A stretch of 64,000 nucleotides of DNA from Nitrosopumilus sp. (GTDB lineage Archaea; Thermoproteota; Nitrososphaeria; Nitrososphaerales; Nitrosopumilaceae): the NCBI RefSeq assembly GCF_025699125.1, contig NZ_JAILWC010000003.1, positions 248,001 to 312,000 of the forward strand. Direction: 5' to 3'. A program made the translations under genes and the position numbers. The notes under the pieces are model-generated. The model was not told the origin of the DNA, ran no database searches, and saw only the letters and a list, made by a program, of their open reading frames with translations. Every line of letters starts with the position of its first letter. Within the stretch, counting starts at the first letter, position 1. Shown here piece after piece: positions 36,585 through 44,270 of this stretch.

Positions 36585-36797
36585 ATGGGAAGAAGCTTCC
36601 AAGAATGGTTAGGACAACAAGATCAAGCCGTCGTCGCTAAAACACGTGCTGGTGACGAAGCAAACAAACCACTCCTAAACCAAATTAACTGGATTTGGGT
36701 AAACAATCTGATGAATCAGAAAGCAGACCTTAATCCTTCTTCAGCTGAACTACTTGACTGGGTTACTTCTGGTCAAATAGATGCAATGAGAAAATAA
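36585..36797 (+). CDS. Small conserved-looking soluble protein, 70 aa
   Basis: MGRSFQEWLGQQDQAVVAK begins a 70-residue, tryptophan-containing, mainly helical protein with no membrane segment. It has its own TATA box (CTTTAATTA, about 36552-36560) at leaderless distance and its own hairpin/U-tract terminator, the arrangement of an abundant single-gene transcript. I do not recognise the family; I would expect it in other Nitrosopumilus genomes. Codon use is of the highly expressed kind (ATC/AAC/GGT rich). Confidence 0.75.
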   Translation: MGRSFQEWLGQQDQAVVAKTRAGDEANKPLLNQINWIWVNNLMNQKADLNPSSAELLDWVTSGQIDAMRK

Positions 36798-36831
36798 ACG
36801 TGCAAAACACGTTATCTTTTTGTTTTTTAAA
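36797..36831 (+). terminator. Hairpin plus U-tract terminator
   Basis: AACGTG-CAAAA-CACGTT forms a perfect 6-bp stem with a 5-nt loop starting at the stop codon, followed by ATCTTTTTGTTTTTT. This looks like a bacterial-type intrinsic terminator, uncommon but not unknown in archaea; the U-tract alone would suffice. Confidence 0.6.
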
Positions 36832-36938
36832 TTTTTCAATCTAAATTCTACGCACATGTTTTGATTCGATCTTTTTCATAACAGAGTTATGATTTTCGAT
36901 CATGGTTTAAATAGTGACCAAGCGGTATTAATTTTGTA

Positions 36939-37241
36939 ATGCCAATAGCAATACTTCCAGACATTGATGAACAAAGATGTATCGGATGTGCACTATGTGT
37001 AGAAATCTGTACAACTCTTGGTCCTGATGTCCTTAGAGTAAAACCTGTTGAAGGCTGGAAGAGAGGTAAAGCATTTGTATTTTATCCAGAAAGATGTATT
37101 TCTGATGGTGCATGCATCGGTGTATGCCCAACAAAATCAATCTTTTGGATGAGACCAATGAATTACACTGCTGGACAACCAGTACCTCTTCACAAAAACG
37201 GTATCTTCATCAAAGGTTGGGCAGAAGACGCAGCACTATAA
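36939..37241 (+). CDS. Two-cluster ferredoxin with an Asp in the second cluster motif
   Basis: 100 aa. The first cluster motif is C14-x2-C17-x2-C20-x3-C24. The second is C53-x2-D56-x2-C59-x3-C63-P, where Asp replaces the second Cys, the pattern of 3Fe-4S clusters in seven-iron archaeal ferredoxins (it can sometimes hold 4Fe-4S). The C-terminal WMRPMNYTAGQPVP tail is longer than in minimal ferredoxins. It is a soluble electron carrier, probably for CoA-dependent oxidoreductases. TATA box TTTAAATAG at about 36905; an inverted repeat CATAAC-AGA-GTTATG at 36877-36891 lies just upstream. Confidence 0.92.
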   Translation: MPIAILPDIDEQRCIGCALCVEICTTLGPDVLRVKPVEGWKRGKAFVFYPERCISDGACIGVCPTKSIFWMRPMNYTAGQPVPLHKNGIFIKGWAEDAAL

Positions 37242-37279
37242 GCTGAATCTTTTAGCACATTCTTTTTTCTTATTTTTAA

Positions 37280-38791
37280 TCAAACAATTGATTTTCTTTT
37301 GATCTCTTTTGGAAGAATTTTTACAAAATGTTTTAGAAACTCATCATGCTTGTCATAATGTATTTCTAAAAACTTGTTGTTTGAAAAAAAATCATTCCAT
37401 GTTTTTTCAAATGTGGGAAATTCTTTTGGTTCAAAATTAATTCTAACTGTTTCATGATGTGCTGCAGGAAATATGTCTGAAATTTCTATTGGAATTAATC
37501 CCAAAATAGAATTGTATTGGCATATTTGCATAGAGTCAAAATCTTTGAATTTTCTTTTCAGTCCAGCATATTGATTAGACAAATAACCTGGTTTTGTACT
37601 GGATTCTTTTGTGATTAGTAATTTCTTTTTCTTTGATTTGAATTTCCTAACTATACTGTGATATGACTGAACTTCTGGACGATATTGATCTTCTTTAGAG
37701 TATAGGAAAATAGCTTTTTCTTTGAATTTTGGTGTACTCAAACCAAGAAACTCATAATTTTCAGTCATTACCTCAATCATTTCAAATAACTTGGGATGGG
37801 CTCTTGCTTTTTTTATAACATATTCCCATAATCGTCCCTCATGAATTGCTTGTTTTACTTTGTCAACTTCGAGCTTAATGGCATATAGGTTGTGAATTGC
37901 CAATTCGTTTATCCTGTCAACTTCATCCAGATTTCTTAATTCTTCAGGTGAGTATTTTGAGCATATTTCACAATTGCACGGAAATACCGTAATATCTGAC
38001 AAGTACCTAGTTCCATCATCTGTGATGTATCTTGATTGCTTAGCATAAAGCATGTATGATGCCGAATCAAACGTGTCGCATCCCAAAGCTATGGCAAATG
38101 GTATTGTTAGCGGATGTCCTGCGCCAAAAAGATGTAATGGGATTGAATGCGGCATCTGTTTTTTTGCAGCAACTATCATTTGTGCTAATAATCTATATTC
38201 ATAGGACTCCATGAACTCCACTGGACTTCCCAAAGCTAACATTTGAAAACCGATTTTGACTAGACTCTTTGTGGACTTTGCAACAAGATCAAAATGTTCG
38301 CCACCTTGGATGGGTCCGATCCAAATTTGACCGTTATCTTCACTGTTCTCAAGTGTTTGTTTTGAAACCTCAAGAGTATGCTTGACATATGCTTCTGCTT
38401 TTTTTATTGGCATTCCAAATCCGGTTGGCTTGTCAAGTGGAATTGCAAAATCAGTTAAGATTCCTTTTTCAAAATCTGCCATTTCTGGTGGTGATACTTT
38501 GACATCACCATATTCTAAAACCTGGTATCCTCCAGAGTCTGTCATGATTGCACCGTCAAAATCTATAACTTTGTGAATTCCCTTTTTTATTGCATCATCA
38601 CCATAATTATTTCTAGTAATGTATGCATTTGTAATGACCAAATCAAAACCTATGTCTCTGATCTTTTTTGACGGGATTGTTTGTTTTACTGGGTGAATAA
38701 CTGGAACATATGCTGGAGTCTCAATTTTACCATGATTTGTATAAAGAGTTCCGATTCTTCCAGCCAAATCCGTTTTAGATATCTCAAACAA
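37280..38791 (-). CDS. tgtA: Archaeosine tRNA-guanine transglycosylase (TgtA), short form
   Basis: 503 aa. It exchanges G15 of tRNA for preQ0 on the way to archaeosine. The catalytic Asp sits in IMTDSGGYQVLEYGD (D85), and the zinc site is CNCEIC (272-277) with the His of AIHNLY. The catalytic domain is complete. After residue 350 there is a degenerate C1/C2-like region, but the C-terminal PUA domain of the about 580-aa euryarchaeal enzymes is missing. Convergent with the ferredoxin gene. Confidence 0.93.
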   Translation of the reverse strand: MFEISKTDLAGRIGTLYTNHGKIETPAYVPVIHPVKQTIPSKKIRDIGFDLVITNAYITRNNYGDDAIKKGIHKVIDFDGAIMTDSGGYQVLEYGDVKVSPPEMADFEKGILTDFAIPLDKPTGFGMPIKKAEAYVKHTLEVSKQTLENSEDNGQIWIGPIQGGEHFDLVAKSTKSLVKIGFQMLALGSPVEFMESYEYRLLAQMIVAAKKQMPHSIPLHLFGAGHPLTIPFAIALGCDTFDSASYMLYAKQSRYITDDGTRYLSDITVFPCNCEICSKYSPEELRNLDEVDRINELAIHNLYAIKLEVDKVKQAIHEGRLWEYVIKKARAHPKLFEMIEVMTENYEFLGLSTPKFKEKAIFLYSKEDQYRPEVQSYHSIVRKFKSKKKKLLITKESSTKPGYLSNQYAGLKRKFKDFDSMQICQYNSILGLIPIEISDIFPAAHHETVRINFEPKEFPTFEKTWNDFFSNNKFLEIHYDKHDEFLKHFVKILPKEIKRKSIV

Positions 38792-38822
38792 GTAATTTCA
38801 CAATCTATAAGGCGTTATTTAA

Positions 38823-39371
38823 TCAATCAGCAAAAAATTTTTGCAAATCATTATTTTTTGTAACTAGATCAAGCCAATCTACTTTTTCATCTCCTTCATT
38901 GCTTGACATCATAACCCTCACTTTCTCTATTGCTTCTTGGATGGTTTTACCAGTAATGTCTATCTGAATTGTTTTTTCTTCAAATTTACTAATTGCATCA
39001 TGCGAAATAATCCCTAGTATCTCACTCCCTGTATTTTCTCTGATTTTCTCATCAGAATATCCTCTTTCTTTGTAGACTTTGATCAAGTCGTAGGGACTCC
39101 TTCTTAAAATAATCATTTTCTTTACTTGATTTTTTTCTAACACATATGGTGCTAAATGTCCTATGATCAGATTATTTTCAGAAATTTTTTCAGCAATAAT
39201 TTTCTCTAGTCTTTCAGTATCTACATCATTTGTATCCTGATTTTCTTCAAACAATCCTGCATCTTTTGCAATTTTGTTAATATCAAATATGACTAACCCT
39301 AATCTCTGAGCAATTTTTTCAGCAACGGTGTGTTTTCCGACCCCTGGATTTCCAGTAATTACTATTGACAT
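38823..39371 (-). CDS. Adenylate kinase-like NTPase (AK6/Fap7 type)
   Basis: 182 aa. Walker A is GNPGVGKHT (residues 7-15). YVLEKNQVKKMIILRRSP and VYKERGYSDEKIREN correspond to the core and lid of the AK6/Fap7 family, which acts in small-subunit ribosome maturation in eukaryotes and archaea and also has adenylate kinase activity. The last 25 residues are a helical extension. Divergent from the YchF-like GTPase gene 63 nt away. Confidence 0.88.
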   Translation of the reverse strand: MSIVITGNPGVGKHTVAEKIAQRLGLVIFDINKIAKDAGLFEENQDTNDVDTERLEKIIAEKISENNLIIGHLAPYVLEKNQVKKMIILRRSPYDLIKVYKERGYSDEKIRENTGSEILGIISHDAISKFEEKTIQIDITGKTIQEAIEKVRVMMSSNEGDEKVDWLDLVTKNNDLQKFFAD

Positions 39372-39434
39372 GATATAAAATCTAACGAACTAGATTAAAC
39401 GATTTCTGCAATACTAATAAGTAGAATTGAGTTT

Positions 39435-40631
39435 TTGACAATATTGCAAATCGGTTTACTAGGCAAAGCAAATGTGGGAAAGTCAACATTTTTCTCAGCT
39501 GCAACTGAGACTCCAGTTCCATCAGGCAATTTTCCTTTTACGACAATTGAGCCAAACGTTGGTGTGGCATATGTCAAGGCAGACTGTGCGTGCAAACATT
39601 TTGAAATTAAGCATGAAAATGAATTTTGTGTTAATGGAATTCGTTTCGTTCCAGTAAAACTCATTGATGTAGCTGGACTAGTCCCAGGAGCACATGAAGG
39701 AAAAGGATTGGGAAATCAGTTTCTTGATGATGCAAGGCAAGCTGAAGTTTTGATTCATGTAGTTGACATTGCAGGAACTACTGATATTCAGGGACAGCCA
39801 GTTCCAGCTGGAACTCATGATCCTTTGGAAGATATAGCATTTGTTCAAGATGAGTTTGATCAATGGTTTGCAGATATTCTTAGACGAGAATGGGATAAGA
39901 TTACACGTGAAATAGATCAAAAGCGAGCAAAACTTGTTGATGGAATTGCAAAGCGATTTAGTGGTTTAGGCATCAAAGATTTTCAAGTCCAAGAAGTATT
40001 GCAAAAACTTGGATTTATGGCCAAAAATCCAAAAGAATGGAACGACTCTGATATCCAAAATTTTGCCAAAGAACTAAGAAAAAATACAAAGCCCATGATA
40101 ATTGCTGCAAATAAAGCTGATCTATGTAAGGATCTTGGAGTTCTTGAAAAAATCTCTGATTGTGTGATTCCATGTAGTGCAGAAACCGAATTATTATTGA
40201 GAAAAGCATCAAAAGCTGGAATTGTAAATTATTTTCCAGGCGATGCAAATTTTACAATTGCACATGGAAAAGAAATTCCACTACCACAACAAAAAGCACT
40301 TGATCTAGTGAAATCTGTCTTTTCTAAAATACCCTCAACAGGAATTCAAAAAATTCTAAACACTGCCGTTTTTGATTTATTAAAATTCATAGTCGTTTAT
40401 CCTGTTGAAGATGAAACCAAACTAACTAACAAAGATGGTATAATTCTACCTGATGCAAAGTTACTCCCACTTGATTCTACTGCAAAAGATTTAGCAAGTT
40501 TAATTCATGCCGATATTGCAAAGGGGTTCTTGCATGCAATTGATTGTAAAACCAAGCAAAGGATTAGCGGTGATCAGAAACTAAAAAATGGCGATGTGAT
40601 CAAAATCGTTTCTACATTGAGTCGTGGGTAA
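39435..40631 (+). CDS. YchF/Obg-family GTPase with TGS domain
   Basis: 398 aa, TTG start (no ATG upstream in frame). G1 is GKANVGKSTF, G3 LIDVAGLVPGAHEGKGLG, G4 ANKADL. A helical insert (about 145-210) is followed by a C-terminal TGS domain (GFLHAIDCKTKQRISGDQ...NGDVIKI). This is the archaeal/eukaryotic Ygr210-like branch of YchF ATPase/GTPases associated with the ribosome. G4 is the NKAD form, compatible with GTP. kae1 follows after 1 nt, so the two are co-transcribed. Confidence 0.92.
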   Translation: MTILQIGLLGKANVGKSTFFSAATETPVPSGNFPFTTIEPNVGVAYVKADCACKHFEIKHENEFCVNGIRFVPVKLIDVAGLVPGAHEGKGLGNQFLDDARQAEVLIHVVDIAGTTDIQGQPVPAGTHDPLEDIAFVQDEFDQWFADILRREWDKITREIDQKRAKLVDGIAKRFSGLGIKDFQVQEVLQKLGFMAKNPKEWNDSDIQNFAKELRKNTKPMIIAANKADLCKDLGVLEKISDCVIPCSAETELLLRKASKAGIVNYFPGDANFTIAHGKEIPLPQQKALDLVKSVFSKIPSTGIQKILNTAVFDLLKFIVVYPVEDETKLTNKDGIILPDAKLLPLDSTAKDLASLIHADIAKGFLHAIDCKTKQRISGDQKLKNGDVIKIVSTLSRG

Positions 40632-40632
40632 T

Positions 40633-41616
40633 ATGCTGGGTTTGGGTATAGAAAGCACAGCTCATACATTTTCTTGTGCAATAATTGAAAAAAATGGGAA
40701 AAAAGGAAAAATCCTTTCAGATATTAGAAAAATTTATCGTCCTGCAGAAGGAGAAGGAATTCATCCACGTGAAGCATCACGTCACCACATTGAAAACAGC
40801 TCTTTAGTATTATCTGAATGTCTAAAAGAAGCAAACACATCAATCAAAGAATTAGATATTGTGTCATACGCTGCAGGGCCTGGATTGGGACCGTGCTTAC
40901 GTGTAGGTGCAGTGGTAGCAAGATCTTTGTCATCTTTTTACAAAATTCCGATATACCCTGTTAATCATGCAATTGGTCACATTGAATTAGGAAAATTACT
41001 TACTGGTGCAACAAATCCTTTGGTACTTTTAGTTTCTGGAGGTCATACAATGCTTTTGGCATTTCTGAACAAACAATGGAGGGTTTTTGGTGAAACTCTG
41101 GATATAACACTAGGCCAATTACTTGATCAGTTTGGAAGATCAATAGGGTTTGCTTCTCCATGTGGAAAAAACATTGAAGAATTGGCATCTACATCTACAA
41201 ACTATGTTACGTTACCTTACTCTGTAAAAGGAAACGATGTTTCTTTTTCTGGTCTGTTATCTGCAACTAAATCTGTAGCAAAAAAAAGTAAAACCGATGC
41301 ATGCTACTCCCTTCAAGAAACTGCCTTTGCAATGATTAGTGAGGCTGTAGAACGCGCATTGTCATTTACACAGAAAAGGGAACTAATGATAGTAGGTGGC
41401 GTTGCAGCCAACAAAAGATTGTCTGAAATGCTTCAAGATGTTTGTAAACGCCACAATTGCAAATTCTTTGTAGTTCCCTTACGTTATGCAGGTGATTGTG
41501 GAAGTCAAATATGTTGGACCGGTCTCTTAGAATCTCAAGTCAAATCAGGCTCTTCTCTAAAAGATACTTTTGTTACACAATCTTGGAGACTAGATACAGT
41601 CAAAGTAAATTATTGA
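40633..41616 (+). CDS. kae1: KEOPS subunit Kae1, tRNA N6-threonylcarbamoyltransferase
   Basis: About 327 aa from ATG 40633 (an in-frame GTG at 40624 overlaps the upstream stop). Kae1 makes t6A37 in ANN-decoding tRNAs. ASKHA-fold signatures: GLGIESTAHTFS, metal ligands H112 and H116 in NHAIGHIE, GGHTM, VGGVAANKRL and the third ligand Asp in RYAGDCGSQI. Bud32 lies 357 nt downstream with one small opposite-strand gene between; Cgi121 and Pcc1 are not in the window. Confidence 0.96.
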   Translation: MLGLGIESTAHTFSCAIIEKNGKKGKILSDIRKIYRPAEGEGIHPREASRHHIENSSLVLSECLKEANTSIKELDIVSYAAGPGLGPCLRVGAVVARSLSSFYKIPIYPVNHAIGHIELGKLLTGATNPLVLLVSGGHTMLLAFLNKQWRVFGETLDITLGQLLDQFGRSIGFASPCGKNIEELASTSTNYVTLPYSVKGNDVSFSGLLSATKSVAKKSKTDACYSLQETAFAMISEAVERALSFTQKRELMIVGGVAANKRLSEMLQDVCKRHNCKFFVVPLRYAGDCGSQICWTGLLESQVKSGSSLKDTFVTQSWRLDTVKVNY

Positions 41617-41936
41617 TTTTTGTTTTCATCTATTTGTCTTTGAATACTCTTAGTCCAACCTTTTGTGTTAAACACTCCGAACTTGAAAGTCTGTTCGCCT
41701 TCTTTTGTCTTTGCTGTAAAGCACACTTTTTTCATTAACAATCCCTCTTTCCAAACTTTTATGATATCATCCAATTGAATGTCCATTACAGTTTCACCAA
41801 AATGTTTTGAAAAATCCATAATTCTTGCATTAGTTTTGTCAAATGCTAATCTTTTATTTGTTAAAGTTAGAATTCCTGCACCCAAATTATCCTCGCTACA
41901 ATCCTCTTGTTTTATTCTATTTTCTCCTTTCTCCAT
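41610..41936 (-). CDS. Small PH/GRAM-like domain protein
   Basis: 108 aa. AGILTLTNKRLAFDKTNAR followed by a strand-rich region and a final amphipathic helix (WTKSIQRQIDEN) resembles GRAM/bacterial-PH domains, which have the LTN.RL signature. The function is unknown. It is transcribed against kae1 and bud32 and its stop overlaps the kae1 stop by 7 nt; its presence splits the KEOPS pair. Confidence 0.7.
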   Translation of the reverse strand: MEKGENRIKQEDCSEDNLGAGILTLTNKRLAFDKTNARIMDFSKHFGETVMDIQLDDIIKVWKEGLLMKKVCFTAKTKEGEQTFKFGVFNTKGWTKSIQRQIDENKNQ

Positions 41937-41973
41937 GATTAATTTTTATTGAATTCATCTGGATATAACGTTA

Positions 41974-42594
41974 ATGAAATTAATCAAAAAAGGTGCAGAG
42001 GCTGATATTTTTCAAACCCAATGGCAAAACAATAACGCAATTCTTAAAATTAGAAAAACAAAAAATTACAGAAATTCTTTACTTGATACAAAAATACGAA
42101 AACAAAGAACAATAAAAGAATCTCAAATGTTATCCGGCGCTAGAACTTTTGGAGTCCCTACACCACTAGTTTATTTTGTAAACTTGGAAAAATCATATAT
42201 CATAATGCAAGAAATCCCTGGAACCCCTGTACATGATTTATCTGAATCTAAAATTATTAAATTATCCAAAGAAATTGGAAAACTGGTTGGAATCTTGCAT
42301 AAAAATGGAATAATGCACGGTGATCTTACCACCTCGAACTTTATCTTCTTCAAAAAAACGATTTATGTGATTGATTTTGGATTGTCTCAAAATACAATAA
42401 AACCAGAAGATCATGCAGTTGATTTGAGGCTAATCAAAGAAATTCTTAACAGCGCGCATGCAAAAATCATGCAGTCTTCTTGGAAAAATTTCCTTCTTGG
42501 TTACAAGTCTATAGTTGGAAATGCCTACTATAACAAAATCGTTAAACTTGTTTCAGATATAGAAAGTCGTGGTAGATATGCAGAAGTCGTTTGA
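41974..42594 (+). CDS. bud32: KEOPS kinase/ATPase Bud32
   Basis: 206 aa minimal protein-kinase-like fold. KKGAEADIF opens the N-lobe; HGDLTTSNFIFF is the catalytic loop and VIDFGLSQ the metal-binding DFG. It acts mainly as an ATPase that drives Kae1 release in t6A synthesis. It is separate from Kae1, unlike the Kae1-Bud32 fusions of some archaea. The ITPase gene starts inside its last 17 nt. Confidence 0.95.
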   Translation: MKLIKKGAEADIFQTQWQNNNAILKIRKTKNYRNSLLDTKIRKQRTIKESQMLSGARTFGVPTPLVYFVNLEKSYIIMQEIPGTPVHDLSESKIIKLSKEIGKLVGILHKNGIMHGDLTTSNFIFFKKTIYVIDFGLSQNTIKPEDHAVDLRLIKEILNSAHAKIMQSSWKNFLLGYKSIVGNAYYNKIVKLVSDIESRGRYAEVV

Positions 42595-43132
42595 TCTGTT
42601 TTTTGTTTCTTCAAATGACCACAAATATCTGGAAGCAAGAAAGATTCTACACGGATTTGGTATTGCACTTGGTTTTTTAAAATCTGATTTAGAAGAGATT
42701 CAATCAAATTCACTTGATGAAATTGCATCAAGAAAAGCAAAAAATGCATTTTCAAAATTCAAAAAACCTGTAATAATTGAAGATGATGGATTGTTCATTG
42801 ATTCACTAAAAGGTTTCCCAGGACCTTATTCATCATATGTTTTCAAAACTATTGGTAATGATGGGATTCTTAATCTCTTGAAAAATAACAGAAAAGCAAA
42901 ATTTGTTTCAATCATAACTTATTGTGATAAATCTGTTCTGCAATCCTTTGATGGAAAGCTGGATGGTACGATATCAAGCTCACAAAAAGGAAAAGGTTGG
43001 GGATACGATCCAGTGTTTATTCCAAAAAATTCAAAGAAGACATTTGCAGAAATGAATGACAAGAATAATTTTTCTCATAGATACAAGGCACTGAAAAAAT
43101 TTTCTAATTGGTATTTGAATAAGCAGGAATAA
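42578..43132 (+). CDS. rdgB: XTP/dITP diphosphatase (RdgB/HAM1)
   Basis: About 184 aa. SSNDHKYLEARKIL replaces the usual SGN.HK nucleotide motif. IQSNSLDEIASRKAKNAF, VIIEDDGLFIDSLKGFPGPYSSY, KGWGYDPVFIP and NFSHRYKALKKF are the family blocks. It removes deaminated purine nucleotides from the pool. ATG 42578 is preferred over the GTG at 42569. Its 3' end overlaps the convergent taw1 gene by 29 nt. Confidence 0.94.
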   Translation: MQKSFDLFFVSSNDHKYLEARKILHGFGIALGFLKSDLEEIQSNSLDEIASRKAKNAFSKFKKPVIIEDDGLFIDSLKGFPGPYSSYVFKTIGNDGILNLLKNNRKAKFVSIITYCDKSVLQSFDGKLDGTISSSQKGKGWGYDPVFIPKNSKKTFAEMNDKNNFSHRYKALKKFSNWYLNKQE

Positions 43133-44132
43133 AACGATCAATATATCGTTCATTATTTTGTAAAATTGAAATTCTTGAAACAATGCTTTCATCCATTACT
43201 GAAAATATCCTGCTTTGCTTTGCTATCTCCTCACTGAATTTTTTAACTTCTTCCATTTCTAACATGTTTGTATGTTCTAATCTGTTAGTGGAACGTCCAA
43301 TGTGCATGTATGATTTTATTTCAATAAAGTGTGGACTAGCTTTTCTAAACATTTCAGCAAATGCAGGAATTGATTCTTTTTGGTCATTATAATTTCTGAT
43401 TAATGTAATCCTTAAGACCGTTCTAGTGTTCAAATCTTTTAACATATTTAGGGTTCTGTTCCATCTTTCCCATGAATCGTCATATTTTGGCTTGTTTATT
43501 CTGATAAATGATTCATAATCTGCAGCATTAGTTGACAAATACAATTGAGTTGGTAGCGCATCTTCGTCTTGTAATTTTTGAATCATGTCTGGCTCTTGAC
43601 CGTTTGTTACAAGAAAAATTGATTTTGTTGACTCTAAAGAATTAAGATATTTAATTAACTCAGGTAATTTTGGATACATTGTTGGTTCGCCAGACAACGA
43701 AATTGCATAATGACTTGGCAATAATGACTCATCTAATCTTTGTTTGTCATTTCTAGAATCTCCATAGTATCCATTGATCAATTTTTTTCTTTCAGCCATT
43801 AATTTTGTTAGAATTTCTTTTGGTTCTGCAACTTGTTCTGGTTCCATTTTCATTGAATCATAAAATTCCATTGGTCTCCAGCAATAGACACATCGATTCT
43901 CACAATGCATGCCAGCTGGTGAAAATTCCATACATCTGTGGGTTGAAATTCCATAAAACTTGTGTTTGTAACAACTTCCTTCATGCTTGAATGATTTTTT
44001 TGTCCAATGACAGAGCTCTACTGTAGAGTGATCAGCAACACCATACTTTGCTTTTTTTAATTGCTCAGATATTGCAGGCTTGATCTGAATTAATCGATCA
44101 TCTTCTTCGATTATTTCTCCTGAGCAACTCAT
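43104..44132 (-). CDS. taw1: S-adenosylmethionine-dependent tRNA 4-demethylwyosine synthase
   Basis: 342 aa radical-SAM enzyme making imG-14 on tRNA-Phe G37 from pyruvate. Radical-SAM cysteines C77-x3-C81-x2-C84 (CENRCVYCW) and the second-cluster cysteines C41, C54 and C67, spaced 13 apart as in characterised Taw1, are all present. SGEPTMYPKL and the LVTNGQEP strand complete the barrel. Convergent and overlapping with rdgB by 29 nt. No FMN-binding flavodoxin domain, as expected for the archaeal form. Confidence 0.96.
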   Translation of the reverse strand: MSCSGEIIEEDDRLIQIKPAISEQLKKAKYGVADHSTVELCHWTKKSFKHEGSCYKHKFYGISTHRCMEFSPAGMHCENRCVYCWRPMEFYDSMKMEPEQVAEPKEILTKLMAERKKLINGYYGDSRNDKQRLDESLLPSHYAISLSGEPTMYPKLPELIKYLNSLESTKSIFLVTNGQEPDMIQKLQDEDALPTQLYLSTNAADYESFIRINKPKYDDSWERWNRTLNMLKDLNTRTVLRITLIRNYNDQKESIPAFAEMFRKASPHFIEIKSYMHIGRSTNRLEHTNMLEMEEVKKFSEEIAKQSRIFSVMDESIVSRISILQNNERYIDRFIPAYSNTN

Positions 44133-44270
44133 GTGTCCAAATTCTGTTTTGGTTTACTTAAATTGATCGAGTTTTTCACCAAGATAGAAATATTTTCTCA
44201 AAATTATTAAAAATCCAAGTCGATTCCAGAGTGAGGTTTAATTACTGGATCCTCTGGGTAATTTTAGGCA

